Origin: Hyphomicrobiales bacterium
Lineage (GTDB): Bacteria > Pseudomonadota > Alphaproteobacteria > Rhizobiales > Aestuariivirgaceae
Reading direction: 5' to 3'
DNA: 5,252 bases
Assembly (NCBI GenBank): GCA_003151375.1
Contig: PLXI01000062.1
Span: forward strand, 1 to 5,252
Shown here: in pieces, positions 5,124-5,252 of the stretch
Layout: each line of letters starts with the position of its first letter
Position numbering within the stretch: position 1 is the stretch's first letter
Notes under the pieces: generated by a model
The model's input: the letters and a program-made list of their open reading frames with translations, nothing else
What the model was told of the DNA's origin: nothing
Databases searched by the model: none
Made by a program: the position numbers and the translations under genes

Positions 5124-5252
5124 GCCAGTTGGCTGGATGGCCGCTCTTGTGCAATGTCGAAAGACGCGCAGGGGAGGAAAGTCCGGGCTCCACGGAAATA
5201 GGGTGCCGGATAACGTCCGGCGAGGGCAACCTCAGGGAAAGTGCCACAGAAA
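5124..5252 (+). ncRNA. rnpB: RNase P RNA, class A (5' part, runs off window)
   Basis: This is the catalytic RNA of RNase P, which removes 5' leaders from precursor tRNAs. The conserved core GAGGAAAGTCCGGGCTCC is present at 5174-5191. A P3-like GTC-GAAA-GAC hairpin lies at 5156-5165. GCCGGA-TAACG-TCCGGC (5205-5221) matches P8, GAGG-GCAA-CCTC (5222-5233) matches P9 with a GNRA loop, and AGTGCCACAGAAA closes the window. About the first third of a typical molecule of nearly 400 nt is visible. The 5' end is placed near 5124 by comparison with the E. coli start and by the upstream promoter; it could be off by several bases. Confidence 0.95.

Noticed and set aside
5108..5135. Integron attC-like site (GCCTAAC)
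   Set aside because: The partner GTTRRRY box does not match, and the segment is explained by the rnpB promoter and 5' end.

Overview
The window looks like a chromosomal segment of an alphaproteobacterium, probably Hyphomicrobiales (Rhizobiales) or a close relative. The signs are a TerB-DnaJ co-chaperone gene overlapping an AmpD-type amidase gene, an HWE-family histidine kinase (a family concentrated in this class), a DUF4112 membrane protein, and the start of a bacterial class A RNase P RNA. This placement is inferred from gene content, since no database search was possible.

Layout. (1) 1-388, minus: 5' part of a gene for an exported, probably outer-membrane beta-barrel protein. (2) 389-666: divergent intergenic region with inverted repeats and only weak promoter candidates. 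(3) 667-2114, plus: two-gene operon, a DjlA-like TerB/J-domain protein and an amidase with a peptidoglycan-binding domain, joined by a GTGA start/stop overlap. (4) 2111-2948, minus: convergent two-gene operon, a DUF4112 protein followed by a small exported protein. Its last stop codon overlaps the amidase stop in a shared TTAA. (5) 2949-3211: intergenic, with a cluster of palindromes resembling the interspersed repeats of alphaproteobacteria. (6) 3212-4490: a 1,279-bp unit bounded by nearly identical 27-bp inverted repeats. It contains only one gene, a soluble PAS-HWE histidine kinase with its own promoter, and looks like a non-autonomous mobile cassette. (7) 4491-5123: no protein gene. It holds more copies of the CTGTCACC end motif, a TTGACA-type promoter candidate, and about 400 bp dense in perfect hairpins that may encode an undescribed structured RNA. 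(8) 5124-5252, plus: rnpB (RNase P RNA), cut by the window edge, with a promoter just upstream.

The genes fall into envelope maintenance (outer-membrane protein, peptidoglycan amidase, exported protein, DUF4112 protein), protein folding (J-domain protein), signalling (orphan kinase) and RNA processing (RNase P). The two most interesting items are the inverted-repeat-bounded kinase cassette and the structured noncoding block between it and rnpB.
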